A model generated the notes under the pieces. It had not been told where the DNA came from, searched no databases, and worked only from the letters and a program-made list of their open reading frames with translations. Below, in pieces: positions 37,613-43,314 of a DNA stretch of 64,000 nucleotides. The stretch's first letter is position 1. Every line of letters begins with the position of its first letter. The stretch comes from Macrocystis pyrifera (Eukaryota > Sar > Phaeophyceae > Laminariales > Laminariaceae): the NCBI GenBank assembly GCA_031763025.1, contig JASSKH010000010.1, forward strand, positions 3,653,901 through 3,717,900. The letters are read 5' to 3'. The position numbers and the translations under genes were made by a program.

Positions 37613-38104
37613 ACTCCCTACTCCCTCCGATACCGATCCCATGGTTGAAAAAAAAAACGAAACCGAACTTAACAAAAACAGGGCGCTTCTTGGGTAGACG
37701 TACCGTCTGAAGGTCTGGAGATTCTCGGGTTCCGCTGGTCGCCCGACGGGGGCGCCCTGCTCCTGCTCACCAAAGAGAAGGTTTGCTGCTGCTACCTGTC
37801 CGAACCTGACCTCGTAGAGGCGGCTGCTGCTGCTGCGGCAACGGCGCCTGAAGTGACCGATATGGCGGCGGCGGCAGCGGTGGTTGCGGCTGATGAAAAA
37901 GGGGGAGGGGGAGGGGGGGGGGGGGGGGGGGGGGGGGAGGGGGGGAGGGAAGGAAAAAGTGAAGATGAGACACGGGCAGGGGTGGCGACAGCGATGGAGG
38001 TGGAAGTAGAGGGGGTAGGGCTACGAAAGAAGGAGGCGTCAGTCGGGAGCGGGGGCGGAGGTGATGCGCTGGGGGTACGGGTTGAGAGGGCTGAAAAGTC
38101 ATGA
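6261..38104 (+). CDS. WRAP73: WRAP73/WDR8-like WD-repeat protein, ten exons
   Basis: The spliced product is 693 residues. The family (human WRAP73, about 460 residues) works with SSX2IP at centrosomes and spindle poles, in spindle assembly and cilium formation. Ten exons join in one frame across GT-AG introns: 6261-6398, 20331-20429, 29630-29782, 31494-31588, 32911-33042, 33372-33576, 34253-34776, 35648-35867, 36917-37009 and 37682-38104. Conserved blocks appear in family order: SPDGRY..RLVVRD, LCAMYKRSLVEV, TVWSL, RRDC, LGVKSLSWSP..LAVGSYD, ATRNDN..ALWVWD and LAICTG..VYLWSP. The extra length comes from Asn/Ala/Gly insertions in exon 7 (residues about 290-445) and an Ala/Gly-rich tail after about residue 600. 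Start: ATG 6261 matches the family N-terminus; an in-frame ATG at 6207 would add 18 residues. Identity is firm; the exon 7 ends are the least certain. Confidence 0.93.
7206..7295. mobile_element. MITE-2 copy
   Basis: Both GGACTGCAGTCC arms are present; the spacer has diverged. Confidence 0.68.
7443..7545 (+). repeat. CTG/CTGATG microsatellite
   Basis: About 100 bp of CTG triplets with ATG and CTA variants, in WRAP73 intron 1. Confidence 0.85.
9566..9662. mobile_element. MITE-2 copy, decayed
   Basis: Keeps ACCCTTTTA and TAAAGGGAT outer ends; the inner arms are much mutated. Confidence 0.55.
10015..10225 (+). repeat. R5 repeat, diverged
   Basis: Recognised by CCAGTGTCCGTGCTGAT and GATGCCATGCCATGC. 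Confidence 0.45.
10717..10827. mobile_element. MITE-2 copy, decayed
   Basis: The GGGGACAGACTACTTAGAAT core is preserved; one arm has a CAACAGTAGTAG insertion. Confidence 0.55.
11707..11815 (+). mobile_element. MITE-1 copy
   Basis: Intact ends with AGTA on the left and TAGT on the right. Confidence 0.78.
11839..11948 (-). mobile_element. MITE-1 copy
   Basis: The left terminus has degenerated to GTTGCGGGGG; the right is intact. Confidence 0.72.
12029..12140 (+). mobile_element. MITE-1 copy
   Basis: Intact, with an expanded G run in the left arm. A decayed relative follows to about 12310. Confidence 0.75.
12539..12583 (+). repeat. C run
   Basis: 44 C with one T. Confidence 0.9.
13628..13890 (+). 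repeat. R5 repeat, long copy
   Basis: The most complete copy, extending to TTTACGAGAGAGAGAAAAA. Confidence 0.6.
14125..14300. mobile_element. Divergent MITE-1 relatives
   Basis: Two overlapping decayed units with GTGGTCCTGATTACGGGGG arms and the ACCTATATATT core; a related subfamily also at 48955. Confidence 0.55.
14599..14664 (+). repeat. CTG microsatellite
   Basis: Two runs of CTG separated by a repeated CTTGCTGTTG. Confidence 0.85.
14812..14893 (+). mobile_element. MITE-3 copy
   Basis: About 82 bp with termini GTACCCCCCC and ACGAACCCCGGTAC; matches the inverse of 15856-15941. The ends fit TA|CC...GG|TA. Confidence 0.55.
15250..15413 (+). repeat. CAG tract with duplicated unit
   Basis: GCAAGCACGTGAAA..CACGAGAAACGACTTTCAA occurs twice, each followed by CAG repeats (ten and three). 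Confidence 0.75.
15655..15727 (+). repeat. 13-bp tandem repeat
   Basis: AGCTGATAGAGAG repeated about 5.5 times. Confidence 0.85.
15856..15941 (-). mobile_element. MITE-3 copy, inverted relative to 14812
   Basis: GTACCGGGGTTCGTGC at one end and CCTCGGGGGTAC at the other. The inner part has its own hairpin around GTGGTCTTCACGAACC. Confidence 0.55.
17322..17432 (+). mobile_element. MITE-1 copy
   Basis: Intact and TA-flanked, in WRAP73 intron 1. Confidence 0.78.
17732..17938. mobile_element. Two head-to-head MITE-1 copies
   Basis: 17732-17830 and 17829-17938 share the central TATTACGG junction, as if one inserted into the terminal TA of the other. Confidence 0.73.
18628..18891 (-). pseudogene. 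Copia-type gag fragment
   Basis: An 87-codon frame containing LGQDPDDFFMEKILARAELE, then KMGEPISDRRFKDICVQGFT. This is the conserved gag core (UBN2-like) of Ty1/Copia elements. Zinc knuckle, protease, integrase and reverse transcriptase are all absent, so it is a solo fragment, inserted antisense in WRAP73 intron 1. An imperfect hairpin follows at 18919-18953. Confidence 0.72.
18919..18953. repeat. Imperfect hairpin beside gag fragment
   Basis: GGCGTGTATACCAGCT and AGCTGGTGTGTACGCC form 16-bp arms around a 3-nt loop, with three mismatches. It lies just beyond the gag start and could be a remnant of the element's untranslated leader. Confidence 0.4.
19725..19875 (+). repeat. ACC-rich degenerate microsatellite
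   Basis: ACCACCAACACC-like units. It also encodes a Val/Gly-rich frame on the - strand that is not a gene. Confidence 0.65.
20331..20429 (+). CDS. WRAP73: WRAP73 exon 2
   Basis: Residues 47-79, including LCAMYKRSLVEV, one of the best conserved stretches of the family. Acceptor ACCAG, donor GAG|GTGTGT, phase 0 at both ends. It stands alone between introns of 13.9 and 9.2 kb, with a LINE fragment only about 100 bp downstream. Confidence 0.9.
20533..20921 (+). mobile_element. LINE 3' end with poly(C) tail
   Basis: The + strand encodes THIVGECEMYKEERDVLKEE, then, after a frameshift, KTIAILGDRWWPQAAKQ. This resembles the region after the reverse transcriptase in LINE proteins. The noncoding 3' end (20797-20908) is shared with fragments at 35408 and 41492. 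It ends AACAAATGAGTAC followed by a C run, not by poly(A). It is 5'-truncated, stop-containing and inactive. An R4 copy in the same orientation follows directly. Confidence 0.65.
20923..21263 (+). mobile_element. R4 SINE-like element, 5'-truncated
   Basis: Begins GTGTACATGGTAAGGCACC and ends CATGCATAACAATGAGTAC plus a C run. It directly follows the LINE tail at 20921, as if the two moved or were copied together. Confidence 0.6.
21617..21726 (+). mobile_element. MITE-1 copy
   Basis: Intact except for A for C in the left GGGGG box and TC instead of the right TA. Confidence 0.75.
22001..22098. mobile_element. MITE-2 copy
   Basis: Flanked by TTAA on the left and ATTAA on the right of CCTAAAGGG, the best hint of a TTAA target. 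Confidence 0.68.
22216..22252 (+). repeat. C run
   Basis: 37 C following GCAAGCAGT; no adjacent R4 or LINE end was recognised. Confidence 0.9.
22403..22480. mobile_element. MITE-2 copy, short
   Basis: The central spacer is deleted; the arms CAAGGACTGCAGTTCCG and CGGGACTGCAGTCCTG remain. Confidence 0.6.
22769..22890 (+). mobile_element. MITE-1 copy interrupted by CCAGGTA
   Basis: Carries ACTACCAGGTATATATTTAC where most copies read ACCTATATATTTAC: a 7-bp insertion at a TA. The same insertion is seen at 52797. Confidence 0.76.
23071..23152. mobile_element. MITE-2 copy
   Basis: The arms carry AGTACTGCAGT, the variant shared with 63431. Confidence 0.68.
23525..23632 (-). mobile_element. MITE-1 copy
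   Basis: Intact, TA on both sides. Confidence 0.78.
23726..23965 (+). repeat. R5 repeat
   Basis: Contains CTACCCGTCGACATCCCGC and ATACAAGCTCTGTGGTCAC. Confidence 0.55.
24170..24530 (+). repeat. R5 repeat, two broken pieces
   Basis: One piece at 24170-24290 and the core again at 24476-24530. Confidence 0.45.
24553..24622 (-). mobile_element. MITE-1 left half
   Basis: Truncated after the central core by the SINE1 insertion at 24633. The octamer TATTAATA overlaps its terminus. Confidence 0.65.
24633..24956 (+). mobile_element. SINE1, tRNA-derived, poly(A) tail
   Basis: Starts CCGGCGTCCCCGGTGGCTTGG. TGGCTTGGTAGG resembles a pol III A box and GAGTTCGAGTCTC a B box, at tRNA spacing. An unrelated body of about 250 bp follows, then TGATGATG and poly(A). 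Length about 325 bp. No target duplication is clear. Confidence 0.8.
25584..25694 (-). mobile_element. MITE-1 copy
   Basis: Complete; the right terminus has a 3-bp CGT duplication. Confidence 0.74.
25915..26145 (+). repeat. 18-bp minisatellite
   Basis: TATGTAGTATACTGCCAG repeated about eleven times. Confidence 0.88.
26315..26470 (+). repeat. R5 repeat
   Basis: The core plus GATAAAAGCTCTGTGG; its end is cut by the MITE-1 at 26485. Confidence 0.55.
26485..26593 (+). mobile_element. MITE-1 copy
   Basis: Intact, inserted at the end of an R5 copy. Confidence 0.78.
26740..26848 (+). mobile_element. MITE-1 copy beside a TATTAATA motif
   Basis: Intact. Its left TA is also the right TA of TATTAATA at 26734, as if it inserted into an earlier scar. 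Confidence 0.78.
27120..27556 (+). repeat. 18-bp minisatellite
   Basis: Unit near TATCTTACCACCCGTGTG, over twenty copies. Because 18 is divisible by three, several frames stay open; these are not proteins. Confidence 0.88.
27685..28027 (-). mobile_element. SINE1 copy
   Basis: Complete on the - strand, from GGCGTCCCCGGTGGCTTGG at 28022 to a 30-nt A tail (T on +). Confidence 0.8.
28537..28953 (+). mobile_element. R4 SINE-like element, near full length
   Basis: Best-preserved copy. At 28617-28627 it carries the uninterrupted site that in the copy at 30284 holds an extra TTAATA. It ends ATAATGAGTACAC plus a C run. Confidence 0.62.
29132..29266 (+). mobile_element. Two nested R4 3' fragments with C runs
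   Basis: 29132-29203 is the last 35 bp of R4 plus a C run. 29211-29266 is an overlapping internal R4 piece plus another C run. C runs at 29092-29131 precede them. Confidence 0.5.
29630..29782 (+). CDS. WRAP73: WRAP73 exon 3
   Basis: Residues 80-130. It begins VFSVSKPAW (human VWSLEQPEW) and continues through MWAPDARHVLTFSDYSLHMT to VWSLSTRQ. Acceptor ATCAAG, donor CAG|GTGCGG, phase 0 at both ends. Confidence 0.92.
29925..30360 (-). mobile_element. R4 SINE-like element in WRAP73 intron 3
   Basis: A near full-length copy whose tail end reads CTCCTATCGAGTACACC before the C run, a variant shared with 53050. It contains the octamer TATTAATA at 30284, absent from the copies at 2207 and 28620. Confidence 0.6.
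30395..30502 (-). mobile_element. MITE-1 copy
   Basis: Intact, in WRAP73 intron 3 just beyond an R4 copy. Confidence 0.78.
31371..31406 (+). repeat. CTG microsatellite
   Basis: Twelve perfect CTG triplets, 88 bp upstream of WRAP73 exon 4. Confidence 0.9.
31494..31588 (+). CDS. WRAP73: WRAP73 exon 4
   Basis: Residues 131-161 plus two bases. It carries VAFSPDSPIMAVATRRDC, matching the RRDCKD region of the human protein. Acceptor GCCAG, donor CG|GTAAGT. The last eight exon bases and the first fourteen intron bases form the first unit of a 22-bp tandem array. Confidence 0.92.
31581..31732 (+). repeat. 22-bp tandem array containing the exon 4 donor
   Basis: Units start at 31581, 31603, 31625, 31647, 31669, 31691 and 31713. 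Each is GACTGTCG then GTAAGATAACTGGT or a close variant. Unit 1 holds the real exon end and GTAAGT donor. Unit 6 has TTAAG and unit 7 GTAAAG. Confidence 0.93.
31785..32045 (+). repeat. CGGGA-spaced degenerate array
   Basis: CGGGA or CGGGAT recurs every 12-25 bp, often as CACGGGATTTCACGTTTT-like units. Inside WRAP73 intron 4. Confidence 0.6.
32742..32850 (+). mobile_element. MITE-1 copy
   Basis: Decayed ends (TTACCGAGGACC). It lies 60 bp upstream of WRAP73 exon 5. Confidence 0.7.
32880..32907 (+). repeat. TCGG microsatellite at exon 5 acceptor
   Basis: Nearly seven TCGG units end 3 bp before the exon. Confidence 0.9.
32911..33042 (+). CDS. WRAP73: WRAP73 exon 5
   Basis: About residues 162-206: DHVKLYDTTTWESL, then ALEWSPDGSTLCLQDTSLE. 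It takes one base to finish the split Arg codon and leaves two bases. Donor GA|GTGAGT. The acceptor CGCAG is preceded by a TCGG repeat instead of a pyrimidine tract. Confidence 0.92.
33372..33576 (+). CDS. WRAP73: WRAP73 exon 6
   Basis: About residues 206-274: YRVLFYSPTGELLGRLEAYS, LGVKSLSWSPNGTLLAVGSY and a VTWKPV block. These align with the central blades of WRAP73. It completes the exon 5 codon and ends in phase 0 at CAG|GTGTGT. Confidence 0.93.
34114..34195 (+). repeat. CCCT pyrimidine tract, intron 6
   Basis: About 80 bp of CCCT/CCT units, the likely pyrimidine tract region for exon 7. Confidence 0.8.
34253..34776 (+). CDS. WRAP73: WRAP73 exon 7 with low-complexity insert
   Basis: About residues 275-448. 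TGFENVACYREV fits the short family segment after blade 4. About 150 residues absent from animals follow: Asn/Ala/Ser repeats (SNAK, NANPNPNA), a run of 16 Gly and a GSGSGS stretch. The ends were set by frame. The donor AT|GTGAGC leaves two bases, which with the exon 8 first base make ATC. The insertion could instead hide an unspliced intron, but one frame stays open throughout. Confidence 0.75.
34780..34990 (+). repeat. GGT/GATGGT minisatellite, intron 7
   Basis: Starts 3 bp after the exon 7 donor. GGTGGTGGTGATGG and TATTGGCTGG recur. Confidence 0.8.
35203..35293. mobile_element. MITE-2 copy
   Basis: In WRAP73 intron 7; well-preserved arms. Confidence 0.68.
35408..35543 (+). mobile_element. 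Truncated LINE 3' end with poly(C) tail
   Basis: Matches 20797-20921 (GGAGTAGGAACGGTGCTCCG core), ending in a variant ATATGTAC plus a C run. It lies in WRAP73 intron 7 and is followed after 25 bp by a truncated R4 end in the same orientation. Confidence 0.62.
35568..35632 (+). mobile_element. R4 3' end adjoining WRAP73 exon 8
   Basis: Contains TCATACGACTACGTACGGCC, then ATGCATGATAATGAGTG and 24 C. The C run ends 15 bp before the exon and is its only pyrimidine tract. Confidence 0.6.
35648..35867 (+). CDS. WRAP73: WRAP73 exon 8
   Basis: About residues 449-522: DPTKANPRLGVGHIMSWSSD, then RYLATRNDNMPSALWVWDAA, the most diagnostic WRAP73 block. Acceptor CAAAG, donor CAG|GTGCGG. The pyrimidine tract is a C run at 35609-35632 that ends an R4 retroelement fragment. 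Confidence 0.94.
35868..36765 (+). repeat. TTGG-rich intron 8
   Basis: GGTTGGTTGG and TGGGTGGG motifs fill two blocks, 35868-36000 and 36260-36765. The middle part (36000-36240) is unrelated. Confidence 0.7.
36917..37009 (+). CDS. WRAP73: WRAP73 exon 9
   Basis: Residues 523-553: LDSVKSAKWCPTRQTLAICT, then NHHVYLWSPE, matching the last WD blade. Acceptor CTGCAG, donor GAG|GTAAAA, phase 0 at both ends. Confidence 0.93.
37571..37609 (+). repeat. C run in intron 9
   Basis: 39 C, 72 bp upstream of WRAP73 exon 10. Confidence 0.9.
37682..38104 (+). CDS. WRAP73: WRAP73 exon 10, C-terminus
   Basis: Residues 554-693 and stop TGA at 38102. The first 45 residues (VPSEGLEILGFRWSPDGGAL, then LLTKEKVCCCYL) match the end of the family. 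The last 90 are Ala-, Gly- and charge-rich and include a 12-Gly run encoded by a G tract. The tail is likely disordered, and its frame depends on homopolymer lengths. Confidence 0.85.
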   Translation, partial: GASWVDVPSEGLEILGFRWSPDGGALLLLTKEKVCCCYLSEPDLVEAAAAAAATAPEVTDMAAAAAVVAADEKGGGGGGGGGGGGEGGREGKSEDETRAGVATAMEVEVEGVGLRKKEASVGSGGGGDALGVRVERAEKS

Positions 38105-38215
38105 TGTGGTGGAGGTATTGTTGGTGAGGGCCTTCGTGAATTTTCGCTTTTGCGTGAGGTGTCGAATCGATCACAAAATTATCGGGGTTTTGATGAATAT
38201 TTTGACCTTACAACT

Positions 38216-38250
<35 letters not shown>

Positions 38251-39244
38251 CTGAAAAGTGACGAGATGGTGGAGGCGCCATGATTTTGCTGCTCAATCTT
38301 CAGAGTCGTTCGCGAACTCGCCCGCGTAAAAATCTCAGAGGGTGATCACGCAGGAGAATCGGGGGATAGGCAGGGGAGAGGCGCTGGAAACCCGGGGGAG
38401 ATGTTCTGCCGGGTGGTCGTCGGTACTGCTGTGGTTGATCGGACGAGGAATTAAAAATACGGCTGTACACAATCCGTGATGTTTTGCTATCGGTCCTTTT
38501 TTTTCATGCTTCTGGTCTTGCGGGGGTGAGCCTTGATATATTAGTGGCAACTCCTCCGTATGCGCCGAAGCTAACCCTGCCTGCCGATTGGCGTGGAAAA
38601 GGCTGGGGGGGGGGGGGGGACGGGAGGGGTCGATAATATTTTGACGTTTTTGTTGGTTCTTTCATTTTCTTCGTTTATTTATTTCTTTTTTTTCTTTTTC
38701 TTTTTTTCCTGGCGCGGGTCTTTTTGCCTCTCAAGACGTTTATTTTCCGTACAAGGTGCGTGTTCGTGCGCTCGTGCGTGCACCCCCCCCCCCCCCCCCC
38801 CTTGGCTTGCAGTGCATTCTTTCTTTACAGCACAAGCTGACGCTTCCCTACGTTAGTCAGGACAGACTGGACGTGTCCGGTGTGACTTGTTTTGGACTTT
38901 ATGACTATCGCAAGACTCAAGGGCGGTGCGCGACCCGGATGGTGATGAGAAACGACGGTGGCGGCGGTGCTTGCCCCCGGTAATTGTCTTGGCTCCTCCA
39001 TACCGCAACGAGGTACGTAGATGGCATTGCATTGAACTAGCCTACGGCGTTTTGTTTTGTTTCGGTACTCTCTGTGGGCTGTTTTTTTCCGAGCACGATC
39101 GATGAAGATTTCAACTTCTTGGACAGGTGTCGTTCGCGTGTGTTTTGCCGCCGCCCCCTCCGCCCGCTGTGTGTTCCTCTTCCCGTCACCAACAACAACA
39201 GGGTACACTTCGTCCCGCCGGCTGGGGAGGGGAGGGGGGGTGAT

Positions 39245-39820
39245 ATACATTAGTTGGTGCTCATGGGATATGTCCCGTGGTATCCCATGGGGTGAAAAGT
39301 ATTCCACGAGATGAACTTTTTCCCATGGGATATGGGAACGTTTGTCATGGGATATAGGAACGTTTTCCATGGGACACCATATCCCATGCGCTTTGAAGTT
39401 CCCATGGGATGAAATGCTTTCCATGGGATATGGGAATGTTTCCCCTGGGATACCACGGGATATCATATGTCCCATGGGATGAAATGTTTCCCATGGGATA
39501 CCAAGTTTCCTGCGGGATTAAGTGTTTCCCATGGGATATCATGTCCCATGTTATATCAAGTTTCCCATGGGATGCCAAGTTTCCCATGAGATGGGATGTT
39601 TCCCATGGGATACAAAGCTTCCCATGGGATGAAAGATTTCCCGTGGGATATGCGAATGTTTCCCATGGGATATATGTATCATATCTCATCATACCCCATG
39701 GTGTACCAAGTCTCCCATGGGATGACGTGTTTCCCATGGGATATGGGCATAGGGATACCAAGTTTCCCGTGGGATATCCCACGTTTTTTTTCTTTCTATG
39801 GGATACCAAGTGGGATGCAC
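39245..39820 (+). repeat. CCATGG array of about 20-25 bp units
   Basis: TTTCCCATGGGATA with AAG, TGG or GAAATG spacers recurs over twenty times. Every unit centres on the palindrome TCCCATGGGA. Open frames here are repeat translations. Confidence 0.88.
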
Positions 39821-40039
39821 AATTAATGTGGATGACGAAAGGGGGACGGGGGGGTTGGTCCATGAGATACCGTGCCTGATTTTGTAGATGCCAGGAGATG
39901 CCGTGAAAAATGGATGTTCCCCACGGAGAGTATACGTCGAGTGTACAGTACGTCTAAATCTCCTGGAATGGCGAGGGTTTGCCACAGAAATTCACTCAAT
40001 CTATTGTATTCGGGGTCTCTATGGAAGGGTGGGCGATGA

Positions 40040-40170
<131 letters not shown>

Positions 40171-40397
40171 AAGGATGTCTAATGTGCTTGTTCGGATTAG
40201 ATGCGCAGTGATGATGGTGATGATGTAGGTGCGTGGAGTAGAAGGAGTACATACTGTTGTAGTCTCTTGTTTTTCTGCATGTTGGCTCGTGAACTTCGGC
40301 CGAAAAAAATATTATTACGTTACACATTAGACGCGAGAGCAGTGTTGGTTTGTATGCATGTTTTGTGTCGGGTGTGATCGTTTTGGGGTTAAAAGGG

Positions 40398-40663
40398 AGG
40401 GGGGGGGGGGTGTACTCGATATATCTCGATATATCATGCATGGCCGTAGTCGTATGACCATAGATCCTCGCATCCCTAAAATGCCGGGTCGGAGCACGTC
40501 GGGTTTTCACCGACCAGGCAGACATTGCTTTCACCAAGCGCGAAGCGCCGTTATGTGTTCGGCGAGTCGCATGAAGAGTGAACTGCATCCTGCTAAGTAC
40601 CGCTTGTGAGGCGGACTTGCATGTGGATGACAGCGTCAATGAGTTGATTTATTTTCCGGTCGG

Positions 40664-40696
<33 letters not shown>
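40398..40696 (-). mobile_element. R4 SINE-like element between G runs
   Basis: A 3' portion of R4 with tail variant ATATATCGAGTACACC plus a C run (G on +). The other side is cut by a second G run at 40665-40696. Confidence 0.55.
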
Positions 40697-40697
<1 letters not shown>

Positions 40698-41239
40698 GAC
40701 GGAAAGGGGGCGAAAAAAGTTTAATTTTTAAATTTTTTCCAGAGGCAAGAAGAACGTAGTTTAAGTATTTCTCTTTTTTTTTCTATTTTGTTCTCCTTTA
40801 TTTTCGGGGCCTTTTTACGTACGTATCTGGTACACGTTTGACGACTAAACATACCCTGCTTTTGTGTTCCGTTTTTTTTTGTGTGTGTGTTTCACGAGAT
40901 TTTTCTCTTCCTTCCTTAATTTTCCCTCGATCTGTTACGTAAAATAGCCACCAAAATGTAGAGAAGAAGATTTTTCTGGCTCATGAGACGAGAGTCTTGC
41001 TTGCCCGTTTTTTTTTGTTCGCAGAAGTCTGCTGGGCTGCCTCGTTGTAGTAAAATATGGTAGAGGCTCCCATCTTGAGCGAATGGGCACACATCAGGGC
41101 GTGGGGTCTCGAGGAGGGGGGAAAGGGAAGGAGGCTTTTTTGGGTAGTATCGCCATCTGTCGCTGTGTCTGCAAGAGTAGGGACCGTTCAGATACACTGA
41201 TGTGAATCCCAAACGGTCCACAAATTTCCGGACAAAGCG

Positions 41240-42640
41240 GTAGCTCGGAGATGACGAGTAAAAAAAGCTGACCAATTTCTTCGTGGCATGGCCTTAGGCT
41301 TGTGGTAGGGGTCGCGCGCGAGATGGGTTGTCGTCGTTTTCGAAGCGAGAAGGTTTGTGCGCACCTTGTACGTGCGATGGCCGGCGGAAAACAGGAGTAG
41401 GGACGAGAACGGGCGAATGAGGCAAGTCTGTGTCTTTGTACGTGCGTGCCAGTAACGAGCATTTTATCAACGACCTTCATGAGAAACGACATAATGAGCA
41501 CCCAAATGTTGGAGGTGTGTCTCTAGTACGAGTAAGAACGGTGCTCCGTCTCGAAAGGGGTATATGTGTGGTCAATGTTCAAATGTCTATGGAAAGCAAC
41601 AAATGAGTACCCCCCCCCCCCCCCCCCCATGTCAGCGCCACTGCTGCCATGAGCCCGTTGTTGATTCGGCCGTGCTGATGATGATGATGGTGGACACGGG
41701 GGAAGCACCTGCCTGGTACAATATATGCTTTGGTTTTGGTTTGGTTATGAGGGGGGTCGCGCGAGATGGGTGGACCATTATGTCGGCGCGAGAGAGTTAT
41801 TCCGCGCGGACGATGGTTGGTGGAGAGCGGTGGCGAGAGCAAAATAAGCGTGTCTATTTTTTCGCAGCGCGTTTTTAGGTATGATAAGAAGGATAGGCTC
41901 TCATCATAGAGCCCGTCAAACGCCACTGCTGCTGCTGCTGCTGCTGCTGCTGCCATCACCCGTTCGTTGCTGACAATGCATACGAGGAAAAGAGCTATAC
42001 CCGGTGCGGTAATACATTGTTTTAAGTGGCTTTGACTTGTAGGAAGGTCGCGCAAAGGTTGAATCCATTACGTAGACGGGAGAGTCAGTCCGTTCCTAGA
42101 ATGGCCGACGGAGCGAGCAGTGGCTAGAGCAAGTCCAATTTTCCATTCTCGCGTCGTTTTTCGGTAAACACCTGGAAATTATTAGCCGTCATGGGCCCCA
42201 CGCAAGCGGCACTGCTGTTGTTGCCCGTTTCCTCATTTCGACCGTGATGATGACGCTTACGAGGGAAAGAGCTACCACGCATTAAAATGGCGCACGTATG
42301 TCTTGGCTTTGTAGGGTTCATGCGGGATGGGTCATTATTGGATCATCGCGCACAGGCGAGAGCCGTCCCATTCCGTTCGACGGGCAGTGGCAAAGGAGCA
42401 ACTCTATTTTTTTGGAGCTCGTTCTGTGATGTTGGTCTCGTCCGCCCCACGCCGAGCGCCCCTCGCTGCTGTCATCACCCGTTTTTTTTTTTTCCGGTTT
42501 CGGCTGCGACGGTGATCGCGGAGACGGAGAAATTGAGCTGCCATAATACCCTGTGTATGGCGTGGGCTTCGTATGGCTTATTCTTCGGTGCCAGTGGGAC
42601 GTCTTCGCACCGCCCCCTCATAGCTCGGCAATAATGTGAC
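41240..42640 (+). repeat. Degenerate array of about 250-bp units
   Basis: Four or five diverged units, each with a CTGCTG..CATCACCCGTT start, a CGAGGRAAAGAGCTA block, a GTCGCGC or GCGGGATGGGT block and a GTGGCGAGAGCAA block. Clear starts lie near 41640, 41926, 42210 and 42468. Confidence 0.5.
41490..41628 (+). mobile_element. Truncated LINE 3' end with poly(C) tail
   Basis: Third copy of the same 3' end, ending AACAAATGAGTAC plus a C run. It sits at the edge of the degenerate array between the two main genes. Confidence 0.62.
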
Positions 42641-43314
42641 GCGCGCGCCGTGTGGCACGTCAAGCAGGCATGTACATATACCAGGCAAAGCCTCTGGCAT
42701 GTAATTGCTTATGTAAACCGTTATACACTACAGTAGTGCGGGTTTGAAGGGGCCTCTCCGCCCCAAAGGCGGAGCGGTCATAGTTTGGATCAAGCAGTTC
42801 TCCCGAACGAATCACGAAACAAACGTGTGAGGTGCAGGTGCGGGTATAACGAAAAACATTTTCGAACCTTCGGCACTACAGTATATCCTGGGTAAAACCC
42901 TTTAAATAGTCGGTGGACATCCTGACTACATTGGATTAGTACGGTCTAGCTATTCTAGCGTATCACCGACCTACCAGGTATGTCTCCCGGCAAGTCACCG
43001 ACCTAGCAGGTATATATATATTTGTTGACCTCCCCCTGTTCAGCTCATCATGTGTCACTCCTGTCACATTGGCAAGTCTTCTTACCCCATGCCCATTCTC
43101 GCGTGTCATCGCAGAAATAATTTTTGAGGCGCATGTTTTAGTGACCATCGCGGCCAGGGCCTTTCAACACCCACACGCCCCCGCATGATGAGCGGCAGGA
43201 GAGAGCCGGCGGCGCGACCGGCAAAAGGACCGGCGACCGGCGGGCGGTCTTTGCCCTAACGCCCCGTTACCGACCCCGCCACCACTACCCCACTATCGCC
43301 GCGTCACCACCCCG

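Noticed and set aside
39345-39879. Frames of over 150 codons on both strands
   Set aside because: Both read through the CCATGG array; symmetric open frames are expected from the palindromic unit.
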